The translations under genes and the position numbers were made by a program. A stretch of 7,701 nt of DNA from Lachnospiraceae bacterium. Lineage in GTDB: Bacteria > Bacillota > Clostridia > Lachnospirales > Lachnospiraceae. The number at the start of each line of letters is the position of its first letter. Within the stretch, counting starts at the first letter, position 1. The stretch lies in assembly GCA_003519685.1 (NCBI GenBank), contig DOWG01000188.1, forward strand, positions 1 to 7,701, in the 5' to 3' direction. The notes below the pieces were generated by a model, which worked only from the letters and a program-made list of their open reading frames with translations, did not search any database and was not told where the DNA came from. Of this stretch, positions 1 to 5,853 are shown one piece after another.

Positions 1-21
1 GTTCAAGTCCCTTCAACTGCA
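1..21 (+). tRNA. 3' end of a tRNA, probably tRNA-Leu (partial)
   Basis: The first bases read as a T-arm and acceptor 3' strand: G53 at base 1, T-loop TTCAAGT at 2-8, T-stem 3' strand CCCTT at 9-13, acceptor 3' strand CAACTGC at 14-20 and discriminator A at 21. CCA is not encoded (the next bases are TCA), as in many Clostridia. The implied 5' acceptor strand is GCAGTTG. Together with discriminator A, this resembles Firmicute tRNA-Leu genes as I remember them. The anticodon lies outside the window, so the amino acid is an inference; that it is a tRNA is much firmer. Confidence 0.62.
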
Positions 22-26
22 TCAAT

Positions 27-66
27 AAAAAGCCTTGTAAGTGTTGAGTTTACAAGGCTTTTTTAT
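27..66. terminator. Bidirectional intrinsic terminator between the tRNA and aspA
   Basis: An 11-bp perfect stem pairs AAGCCTTGTAA (30-40) with TTACAAGGCTT (50-60) around a 9-nt loop. It is flanked by A-rich sequence on the left and TTTTTTATT on the right. Read rightwards it ends the tRNA transcript. Read leftwards the U-rich tail TTTTTATT also fits, so it can back up aspA termination. Confidence 0.85.
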
Positions 67-76
67 TGGAAAATAA

Positions 77-106
77 CTGCTTTTATACAGCCATTATAAA
101 AAGCAG
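77..106 (-). terminator. First terminator hairpin of aspA
   Basis: CTGCTTTTATA (77-87) pairs with TATAAAAAGCAG (95-106) with one bulged base and a 7-nt loop. On the minus strand the stem begins 2 nt after the aspA stop codon and is followed by TTATTTT. The tract is weaker than at the hairpin at 27-66, so aspA seems to have two hairpins in series. Confidence 0.6.
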
Positions 107-108
107 CA

Positions 109-1566
109 TTACGCTTTATTTTGGATTGCGGGAAGTTTCATAAACAGGGGCTTTCCGCAAATCCCCGGTTCCGTCATGGAATATGGATTTAAAATAACAT
201 CCAGCTGCTCTTTTGTGAGCAGGCCGTCTCTTAAAATTAAGTCTCTTATGGAAGCGCCGGTTTTGATTGCTTCCTTTGCCAGAACGGCCGCTTTCTCATA
301 ACCGACAAAGGGGCAGATTGCAGTAATAATACCGACACTCTTTTCCACCATATTCCGGCAGCGTTCCGTATTCGCTGTAATCCCGGTAATACAATTGTCA
401 ACCAGGGTATGAATGGCGTTAGCCAGAGTTTCTATGGACTGGAATAAATTATAAAATATAATCGGCTCAAAAGCATTTAACTCTAACTGACCCGCTTCGG
501 CTGCCATCGTGATTGTCATGTCATTTCCAATAATATTGAATGCCACCTGGTTTACAACCTCCGGAATGACCGGATTCACTTTCCCCGGCATAATGGAGGA
601 ACCATTTTGCTTTTCGGGAAGGTGAATTTCACCAAACCCTGTTCTGGGACCTGAGGACATAAGTCTTAAATCATTGGACATTTTGGATAGATTCACCGCA
701 CAGGCTTTTACCACTCCCGATACAAAAGTATATCCGTCAAGGTTCTGCGTTGCATCAATCAGATCATAAGCCTGCACCAGGGGCAATCCTGAAATCAATG
801 CAATATTTTTAACAATCTTTTGACAATACTGGATATCTGCATTTAGGCCGGTCCCAATGGCAGTGCCTCCCATATTTAATTTGCTCATCTCCTGCTTTGC
901 ACTCTCAAACCTTGCAATATCCCTGCGTATTGCGGTACTATATGCCCTGAATTCCTGTCCAAGCCGAATAGGTATCGCATCCTGCAGCTGGGTTCTTCCC
1001 ATTTTTATAACATCATCGAATTCTTCCGCCTTTTTTACCAAAGCTTTATATAAACGTTCCAGCTGCTGCCCGGCTTTATTTAATAGTTTTATAGCCGTTA
1101 TTCTGCCGCAGGAGGGAAATACATCATTGGTTGACTGCCCGTAATTTACATGATCATTCGGATTAACGATTGTATAATTTCCTTTCTCCCCGCCCAGTAT
1201 TTCGATCGCGCGATTGGCAATTACTTCATTGGCGTTCATGTTTAGAGAGGTTCCCGCTCCTCCCTGAATTGGATCTACAATAAACTGGTCGAGCATTTTA
1301 CCTGCTATAATTTCATCACACGCTTTAACAATAGCATCCGCCCTCTTTTTGTCCAGCTGTCCTATTTCATAATTTGTTATTGCGGCAGCTTTTTTTATTT
1401 GGGCAATACTCGCAATTAATTCCGGGTGCATCTTCATACCGGTAATATTAAAATTTTCTACAGCTCGTAAGGTCTGTACTCCAAAATAAGCATCCAATGG
1501 AACTTCCTTCGTTCCTATGGAATCATGTTCTGTTCTAAGTTTTTTTGTTTTGTCAATTCTCATCAT
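109..1566 (-). CDS. aspA: Aspartate ammonia-lyase (aspartase)
   Basis: This 485-aa cytoplasmic enzyme is predicted to deaminate L-aspartate reversibly to fumarate and ammonia, linking amino-acid catabolism to the fumarate pool. It has the full set of aspartase/fumarase superfamily regions: GGAGTSLNMNANEV at about 102-115, GQSTNDVFPS at 143-152, GRTQLQDAIP at 190-199 and the signature GSSIMPGKVNP at 322-332, where Ser323 matches the catalytic base of aspartases. Length matches the family (about 470-480 aa). The motif context GTSLNMNANEV and overall similarity favour aspartase over class II fumarase, though paralogues can mislead. Two ATG codons are adjacent; the first is chosen because GGAGA at 1574-1578 lies 7 nt upstream of it. 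The gene is monocistronic, with its own promoter and tandem terminators, and is divergent from a LysR gene that may regulate it. Confidence 0.95.
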   Translation of the reverse strand: MMRIDKTKKLRTEHDSIGTKEVPLDAYFGVQTLRAVENFNITGMKMHPELIASIAQIKKAAAITNYEIGQLDKKRADAIVKACDEIIAGKMLDQFIVDPIQGGAGTSLNMNANEVIANRAIEILGGEKGNYTIVNPNDHVNYGQSTNDVFPSCGRITAIKLLNKAGQQLERLYKALVKKAEEFDDVIKMGRTQLQDAIPIRLGQEFRAYSTAIRRDIARFESAKQEMSKLNMGGTAIGTGLNADIQYCQKIVKNIALISGLPLVQAYDLIDATQNLDGYTFVSGVVKACAVNLSKMSNDLRLMSSGPRTGFGEIHLPEKQNGSSIMPGKVNPVIPEVVNQVAFNIIGNDMTITMAAEAGQLELNAFEPIIFYNLFQSIETLANAIHTLVDNCITGITANTERCRNMVEKSVGIITAICPFVGYEKAAVLAKEAIKTGASIRDLILRDGLLTKEQLDVILNPYSMTEPGICGKPLFMKLPAIQNKA

Positions 1567-1605
1567 GTGTTTTTCTCCATATTATTTATATTTTTCCTTG
1601 TTTTT

Positions 1606-1634
1606 ATTATAGTTTTCCTCTATCATAGAATCAA
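1606..1634 (-). promoter_or_regulatory. Predicted sigma-A promoter of aspA
   Basis: On the minus strand, TTGATT (1634-1629) is separated by exactly 17 bp from a perfect TATAAT (1611-1606). Transcription would start near 1599, giving a leader of about 33 nt before the ATG at 1566. Confidence 0.78.
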
Positions 1635-1653
1635 ATATATATATCTATATATT
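1634..1653. repeat. AT-only inverted repeat just upstream of the aspA -35
   Basis: AATATATA and TATATATT form perfect 8-bp arms around the 4-bp centre TATC. The repeat abuts the aspA -35 hexamer, where an UP element or a LysR activation site could lie. Its low complexity means it may be only an AT-rich tract. Confidence 0.35.
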
Positions 1654-1691
1654 ACTTATAGATTAAAGGTTATATCAAATGAGAGATTACT

Positions 1692-1820
1692 ATGAAAAAT
1701 CAATTTTTTACCAAGCGAATTAATTCGTTTGCAAATATGGAGCCTGCGGCACAAAGTTTGCAGGTAGTCAAGAAAGGGCTTGATTATTACTATGTTTCAA
1801 GGCAAGGAATACGTTTATGA
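1692..1820 (+). CDS. Possible 42-aa upstream ORF overlapping the LysR gene start
   Basis: An ATG at 1692 opens an uninterrupted 42-codon frame ending in TGA at 1818-1820, 29 bp inside the LysR gene and in a different frame. The peptide starts MKNQFFTKRINSF and is basic near the N-terminus, with no signal peptide or domain I recognise. Upstream is only GAGAG about 6 nt away, a modest ribosome site. It could be a leader peptide whose translation influences LysR initiation, or a chance frame. The candidate operator at 1712-1731 lies inside it, which argues that some of this DNA is conserved for other reasons. Confidence 0.2.
   Translation: MKNQFFTKRINSFANMEPAAQSLQVVKKGLDYYYVSRQGIRL
1712..1731. 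promoter_or_regulatory. Candidate operator: 20-bp imperfect palindrome
   Basis: The site is CAAGCGAATTAATTCGTTTG, with a perfect 12-bp core CGAATTAATTCG at 1716-1727 and flanking CAA/TTG arms; the only mismatched pair is 1715/1728. It lies 61 bp upstream of the LysR ATG and about 110 bp upstream of the predicted aspA start. A dyad in a LysR-target intergenic region is the usual place for the regulator's recognition site. Assignment to this LysR protein is inferred from position only. Confidence 0.45.
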
Positions 1821-2763
1821 AGTATATAAAACAAAAAGCTTTTCTAAGGCAGCGGCTAACCTTTACATTTCACAGCCTTCCTTAAGTGCCACCATTAAAA
1901 AAATAGAACAGCGAATTGGGTCACCGATTTTTGACCGCAGTACAAACCCGATCCGGCTCACCGAATGCGGACAGAAATATATTCAATATATTGAACGCAT
2001 TTTCGATATGGAAAACGAATTTCAGAAGCAAATGAACAACTTATCCGAACTTCGTACCGGCAATCTTACCATAGGCGGAAGTAATCTGTTTTCCTCCTAT
2101 ATTCTGCCTCCGTTGCTTACTGCGTTTATGAAGAAATATCCGCTGATTCATATTAATATAATAGAAGCAAATACGAAATTGTTGGAGAAAAAGCTTTTTG
2201 CAGGAGATCTCGATTTAGTAATTGACAATTACCGGTTTCCGGAGACAATATACAGCCATCACCATTTTTGCCGGGAGCATCTGCTTCTCGCAGTGCCGGC
2301 CAGTTTTTGCTCAAACAGCCGCCTGACTGACAAGCAGTTATCCGCAGAGGATATCTACAATAATAAGCACTTGGAAGCATCTACTTCTTTTGTTTCCTTA
2401 AAAGAGTTCAGGGAAGAGCCTTTTATATTGCTGCGTTCTGGTAATGATACAAGAGAGCGCTCAGAGTTGTTATTTAAAGAGGCCCAAATCGTACCGAACG
2501 TTATACTTGAGCTGGATCAGCAGGTCACTGCCTATCATGTCGCATGTTACGGCATGGGCATAACGATTATTTCAGATACCTTAATCAAAAAGGTCCCCGC
2601 CGATGATCGTGTTGTTTTTTATAAATTAGAGGAAGCCATCGCTGCCAGAAATATTTATTTTTATCGGAAAAGTACCAAATATGTTACACGGGCTATGGAA
2701 GAGTTTCTTAAATTATCCTGTCAGGATTCTAATTCGATACCGCCCGAAAAATCGACAAACTGA
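1792..2763 (+). CDS. LysR-type transcriptional regulator, candidate regulator of aspA
   Basis: This 323-aa protein has the LysR layout: an N-terminal winged helix-turn-helix (about 2-60, with SFSKAAANLYISQPSLSATI at 16-35 typical of the recognition region), a linker helix (about 60-88) and a periplasmic-binding-like effector domain from about 90 to 305 (LTIGGSNLFSSYILPPLL, then GDLDLVI, then GMGITIISD). The effector is unknown. The ATG at 1792 is chosen because it puts the SFSKAA segment about 16 residues from the N-terminus, as usual in the family. The frame also has a TTG at 1780, but the purine-rich AAAGGG (1773-1778) is only 1 nt from it; it is 13 nt from the ATG, which is long but workable. 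The divergent placement next to aspA suggests it controls that gene. The 3' end is 18 bp from the convergent neighbour with no terminator visible. Confidence 0.9.
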   Translation: MFQGKEYVYEVYKTKSFSKAAANLYISQPSLSATIKKIEQRIGSPIFDRSTNPIRLTECGQKYIQYIERIFDMENEFQKQMNNLSELRTGNLTIGGSNLFSSYILPPLLTAFMKKYPLIHINIIEANTKLLEKKLFAGDLDLVIDNYRFPETIYSHHHFCREHLLLAVPASFCSNSRLTDKQLSAEDIYNNKHLEASTSFVSLKEFREEPFILLRSGNDTRERSELLFKEAQIVPNVILELDQQVTAYHVACYGMGITIISDTLIKKVPADDRVVFYKLEEAIAARNIYFYRKSTKYVTRAMEEFLKLSCQDSNSIPPEKSTN

Positions 2764-2781
2764 ACTGTATAATTCCGCCCT

Positions 2782-4677
2782 CTAAAGATTATATTTCTGC
2801 TTATTCCTGGCTTTATTCCGATACATAATATGATCCGCATGATCCACCATCTCATTTACTTTTGCTTTATCTGTAATATAATCACTGAAAGCTCCCATGC
2901 TTATCTTAACCTCATATGGCTTCATAGAATTCTTATTATATTTTCTTAAATACTTATTGACTTTACGGATAAACTCCTCCGGTGAGACCGTGGTTTCGTC
3001 GTAGGTACCTATCACTAGAAATTCATCCCCACCGATTCTGGCACAAATTTCATTTCCAATCAGACAGCTCTGGATTGCCTTGGAAACAACAGTAATCGCA
3101 TTGTCTCCTTCCATATGCCCAAAGTTGTCATTGATTTCCTTGAGATTATCCATATCCGCTAGAAATACAAACAGTATTTTCTTTTCCCTCATTGCTTCAT
3201 CAAGAATATTCGGAAGATTTTGGTTCAAACCGTTCCGATTATAAACACCGGTCAGCACATCTCGAAATGAAGCCAAATACAGTTTCTTATGCATCCGATA
3301 ATATTCCAGGGCATTCATGATATTCCGGCTCCAATTCCGATAGGTAATATCATATGCTTCCACCTTATCCCCATAGGTAATAACAGAATAGCCGATACAG
3401 TAGCCGTTAAAATGCAGAGGCGTAAAATAATAGGCCTTCGGTTTTTCGCGGTCATTCCACAGATCCGGAATCATATCCTTCGTTTTAAAGTTATAATTAC
3501 TCTTGACAGGCTTTGCGTCCTCGCAGGCTAATACCAGCTTCATCTCCTCTGTATAACCGATTTTCGTATGTAACGGGTCTTCGACATCATAATGATCCGC
3601 GCTTTCATCCCAGTTATCACATAAGCAGAGATAATAGTCAGAATAATTTTTGATTAAATATAAGTAGTAGCAGAATTTATTAATACAATCTTCTAAATTT
3701 CTGGCCGCAGTAAGTGATTCCGTCATATAGCTGTCTAAAAATATTTTATAGTCGTCCAGCTTATCTTTTAACCTGAAAATTCCGCTTCTTTTCATATAAT
3801 TAATGCCCGAGCAGCCGCAGCTATGGCCGATCTCTAAATTACCGGGAACCATTTTATATGGCTCCGGCTTAGCTCCGGTCATCATTTCGGATAGCTCACA
3901 TACTGCATCGATACCGGTTTGTACAATCGGAGCCGAGAATGTAGTAATTGACGTATAGCAGATCGCCGTCTCATCAATTCCATCATAACCGGTAATCGCG
4001 ATATCTTCCGGAACATGAATTCCGTGATTAAGCAATTCATTTGCCAGACCGATCGCCATACGGTCACTGATACACATAACCGCATCCGGCTTTCTGATCT
4101 CACCGCCGGCTAACTTTCTTGCAAGACGCTCGCCGCCCGCATGGCCAAAATCTCCCTCATAGGATATTCTGCTTTCATCAATCGGGATCTTATGTTTTCT
4201 TAATGATGCTTTATATCCTTCCACTCTTAATATTGTAGCAACCGCATTCGGATCCGCCGCCAGGCAATAAATATCGCGATATCCATGTTCCTCAATTAAA
4301 TGGTCAACAATTTTCTCCGCCGCTTCCCAATCGTTTGTATTGATACTGGGGAAGCATTTTGCAGGCTTATCAATAAACAATACCGGACATTTACACTTTT
4401 CTAATAGCATCTGTTCAATCTCTTCCGCCAGATTGTCGATGACTAATGTCAATGATGCAACCAGAATACCATCAAAATGATCCAAATTTATCAGGTTAAA
4501 TATATTCTTTTCACCTGTCTTATATTCTGTGAAATCAGAATCCTTAATAAATGTTGAGAAGATGGCAATATCGTAATCCAAAGCATAGCATTGTGAAATA
4601 ATTCCCCTTAAAAGTTTATGCTGATACAGCTCCTCAACTTCAGAAATAATGACCCCTATTAATTTTCTTTTTTTCAA
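2782..4677 (-). CDS. LacI-type substrate-binding domain fused to a GGDEF diguanylate cyclase
   Basis: This 631-aa protein probably makes c-di-GMP from two GTP under control of a bound ligand. Residues about 5-285 are a LacI/GalR-type periplasmic-binding-protein domain (SDRMAIGLANELL at 204-216 and DIAITGYDGIDE at 225-236 are typical), ending in HSCGCSG at 285-291. Residues about 300-465 are a region I cannot assign, possibly GAF-like. The C-terminus (about 468-631) is a GGDEF domain with DVLTGVYNR at 473-481, the metal-site DMD at 508-510, NDNFGH at 516-521 and intact GGDEF at 549-553. The inhibitory I-site RxxD is absent: the equivalent residues 540-543 are IGNE. There is no N-terminal helix-turn-helix, signal peptide or membrane segment, so the binding domain appears to sit in the cytoplasm. 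The start is TTG at 4677, supported by AGGGGG 8 nt upstream; the next in-frame Met is at residue 90. Confidence 0.9.
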   Translation of the reverse strand: MKKRKLIGVIISEVEELYQHKLLRGIISQCYALDYDIAIFSTFIKDSDFTEYKTGEKNIFNLINLDHFDGILVASLTLVIDNLAEEIEQMLLEKCKCPVLFIDKPAKCFPSINTNDWEAAEKIVDHLIEEHGYRDIYCLAADPNAVATILRVEGYKASLRKHKIPIDESRISYEGDFGHAGGERLARKLAGGEIRKPDAVMCISDRMAIGLANELLNHGIHVPEDIAITGYDGIDETAICYTSITTFSAPIVQTGIDAVCELSEMMTGAKPEPYKMVPGNLEIGHSCGCSGINYMKRSGIFRLKDKLDDYKIFLDSYMTESLTAARNLEDCINKFCYYLYLIKNYSDYYLCLCDNWDESADHYDVEDPLHTKIGYTEEMKLVLACEDAKPVKSNYNFKTKDMIPDLWNDREKPKAYYFTPLHFNGYCIGYSVITYGDKVEAYDITYRNWSRNIMNALEYYRMHKKLYLASFRDVLTGVYNRNGLNQNLPNILDEAMREKKILFVFLADMDNLKEINDNFGHMEGDNAITVVSKAIQSCLIGNEICARIGGDEFLVIGTYDETTVSPEEFIRKVNKYLRKYNKNSMKPYEVKISMGAFSDYITDKAKVNEMVDHADHIMYRNKARNKQKYNL

Positions 4678-4685
4678 TCTATAGT

Positions 4686-4691
4686 CCCCCT
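4686..4691 (-). promoter_or_regulatory. Strong ribosome binding site that fixes the TTG start of the PBP-GGDEF gene
   Basis: On the minus strand AGGGGG lies 8 nt before the TTG at 4677-4675. No ATG or GTG competes nearby in frame, and the protein begins directly with the first strand of the binding domain. Confidence 0.75.
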
Positions 4692-4735
4692 AGTATAATT
4701 GAAAAGCAGCTCCTTAGTTACCACATATCGATATT

Positions 4736-4764
4736 ATTATACTACATCATTCCAATTCTTCATA
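4736..4764 (-). promoter_or_regulatory. Possible promoter of the PBP-GGDEF gene
   Basis: On the minus strand a perfect TATAAT (4741-4736) is preceded, at 17 bp, by the weak -35 TATGAA (4764-4759). The start point would be near 4729, giving a leader of about 50 nt. The poor -35 suggests low or activator-dependent expression. Confidence 0.45.
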
Positions 4765-4835
4765 GTCCTAATTTCCTATTTCTTTTTGGAAAGTTACTGT
4801 TCACACCCACAATAGCGATCCTGGTTTTCTGCGTT

Positions 4836-4980
4836 AATCACTTCGTAATTTTAAAATCCAATCACTTATAAAATCCTGTTAATTGTTATTTTTCTAACAT
4901 TGTTTAGCCGAATATATCATGATTAAGTTTTATACTACTATTTTAAGTAATTGTAGCTTTTTACACTCCTAACATTGTTT
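4836..4980. repeat. Direct repeats in the divergent gap between the PBP-GGDEF gene and sfsA
   Basis: CTAACATTGTTT occurs exactly twice, at 4894-4905 and 4969-4980, 75 bp apart (about seven helical turns). A second pair, AATCACTT, occurs at 4836-4843 and 4860-4867, 24 bp apart. The rest of the 400-bp gap (4678-5077) is AT-rich with no further ORF of note and no RNA structure I recognise. The repeats could be binding sites; in DNA this AT-rich the shorter pair may be chance. Confidence 0.4.
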
Positions 4981-4992
4981 TAATTTATTGAA

Positions 4993-5021
4993 TTGATTCT
5001 CTTGAAACTCTGTACTATAAT
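4993..5021 (+). promoter_or_regulatory. Predicted sigma-A promoter of sfsA
   Basis: TTGATT (4993-4998), a 17-bp spacer and a perfect TATAAT (5016-5021). Transcription would start near 5028, about 50 nt before the GTG start codon. Confidence 0.78.
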
Positions 5022-5064
5022 AGAGGACTATAACAAAGACAACCAACCGCTTTGGTATTATGAA

Positions 5065-5070
5065 AGAAGG
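5065..5070 (+). promoter_or_regulatory. Ribosome binding site that selects the GTG start of sfsA
   Basis: AGAAGG lies 7 nt before GTG at 5078. It sits inside the first codons of the alternative ATG (5060), which itself has no Shine-Dalgarno-like sequence upstream (CCGCTTTGGTATT). Confidence 0.75.
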
Positions 5071-5077
5071 ATTTATT

Positions 5078-5767
5078 GTGAAATTTAATTACGACATTTA
5101 TTACGGCACCTTCCTAAGAAGGCCGAACCGTTTTATTGCATATGTAGATTTAGATGGAGAGGAAGTTCTTTGCCACATTCCAAACACTGGGCGTCTGGGA
5201 GAATTATTAGTACCAGGCGCACAGGTTATACTTTCCCACCACCCCTCCCCCGCGAGAAAAACAGAATATGAGCTTCGGATGGTAATGAAGAATTTCTGCT
5301 GGATTTCCATTGATTCGCAGCTCCCGAATGCGCTTGCCGAGGAGGCGATTGCCTCCGATGTAATTGAAGAGCTTCAAGGTTATTCCGAGATTCGAAGAGA
5401 AGTTACTTATCAAAACAGCCGGTTTGATCTTCAACTCCTTGGCAATGACACCTGCTTTGTTGAGGTAAAGGGAGTCACCCTGGAACGGGACGGCTGGTGC
5501 TATTTCCCGGATGCTCCGACCGCACGGGGGAAAAAGCATATTGATGAACTGATCTGTGCAATGAAGGATGGTTACCGAAGTGTGCTTCTATTCGTTGTAC
5601 AGATAACGGATGTGAGAGGTTTTAGCCCGAATAAAATTACAGATCCTGACTTTTCCGATAAGGTGAAATATGCCTCTGAAAACGGCGTGGAGATTCTGGC
5701 ATATAATTGCCTGATATCTCCGCAGGAAATCTCTATTACAGGAAAAGTTCCGATTATCCTAACTTAA
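5078..5767 (+). CDS. sfsA: SfsA family protein (sugar fermentation stimulation protein; nuclease-like fold)
   Basis: The 229-aa product matches SfsA along its length: RRPNRFIAYV at 14-23, CHIPNTGR at 32-39, SRFD at 114-117, VEVKGVTLERDG at 128-139, FPDAPTARGKKH at 143-154, LLFVVQ at 170-175 and GFSPN at 181-185. E. coli SfsA was described as a DNA-binding protein that stimulates maltose metabolism genes. The family has an OB-like N-terminal part and a PD-(D/E)XK nuclease-like core; here Asp117, Glu129 and Lys131 would be the core residues. Its real substrate is not settled. The GTG at 5078 is preferred to the ATG at 5060 because it has a good ribosome site and places RRPNRF where other SfsA proteins have it. 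The gene is monocistronic, with its own promoter and a terminator shared with the convergent regulator gene. Confidence 0.93.
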   Translation: MKFNYDIYYGTFLRRPNRFIAYVDLDGEEVLCHIPNTGRLGELLVPGAQVILSHHPSPARKTEYELRMVMKNFCWISIDSQLPNALAEEAIASDVIEELQGYSEIRREVTYQNSRFDLQLLGNDTCFVEVKGVTLERDGWCYFPDAPTARGKKHIDELICAMKDGYRSVLLFVVQITDVRGFSPNKITDPDFSDKVKYASENGVEILAYNCLISPQEISITGKVPIILT

Positions 5768-5774
5768 TAAGCCC

Positions 5775-5824
5775 AAAAAGGAACTCGCTTGCAGACAAAA
5801 TACAACAGTTCCCTCGGATTTTTT
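5775..5824. terminator. Hairpin terminator shared by sfsA and the convergent Crp/Fnr gene
   Basis: GGAACT (5780-5785) pairs with AGTTCC (5807-5812) across a 21-nt loop that can form a further short TTG/CAA stem. Leftwards, the stem is followed at once by TTTTT (5779-5775 on the minus strand), a good tail for the regulator gene. Rightwards, TTTTTT at 5819-5824 follows after 6 nt, a weaker fit for sfsA. Confidence 0.6.
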
Positions 5825-5825
5825 A

Positions 5826-5853
5826 CATTCACTCCAGAGCATTCACTCCAGAC
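5826..5853. repeat. 14-bp tandem duplication spanning the stop codon of the Crp/Fnr gene
   Basis: CATTCACTCCAGAG (5826-5839) is followed directly by CATTCACTCCAGAC (5840-5853), 13 of 14 bases identical. On the minus strand the right copy covers the last codons and the TGA stop (5845-5843), and the left copy lies just after the stop. Confidence 0.85.

Noticed and set aside
857..1144. 95-codon plus-strand frame inside aspA
   Set aside because: It is antisense to strongly conserved aspartase sequence, has no ribosome site and matches nothing; a shadow frame.
2153..2380. 75-codon minus-strand frame inside the LysR gene
   Set aside because: It overlaps the conserved effector domain on the other strand and has no family features.
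2764..2781. Terminator between the convergent LysR and PBP-GGDEF genes
   Set aside because: The 18-bp gap has no stem or T-tract; the two transcripts probably overlap or end inside each other's gene.
3289..3531. 80-codon plus-strand frame inside the PBP-GGDEF gene
   Set aside because: Antisense shadow of an intact 631-aa gene.
3882..4103. 73-codon minus-strand frame in the binding domain
   Set aside because: Same strand but a different frame from a well-supported domain; no start signals of its own.
5002..5021. TTGAAA at 5002-5007 as the sfsA -35
   Set aside because: It is only 8 bp from TATAAT; TTGATT at 4993-4998 has the correct 17-bp spacing.
5101..5539. Two minus-strand frames (69 and 110 codons) inside sfsA
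   Set aside because: Both are antisense to conserved SfsA motifs and low in recognisable sequence.
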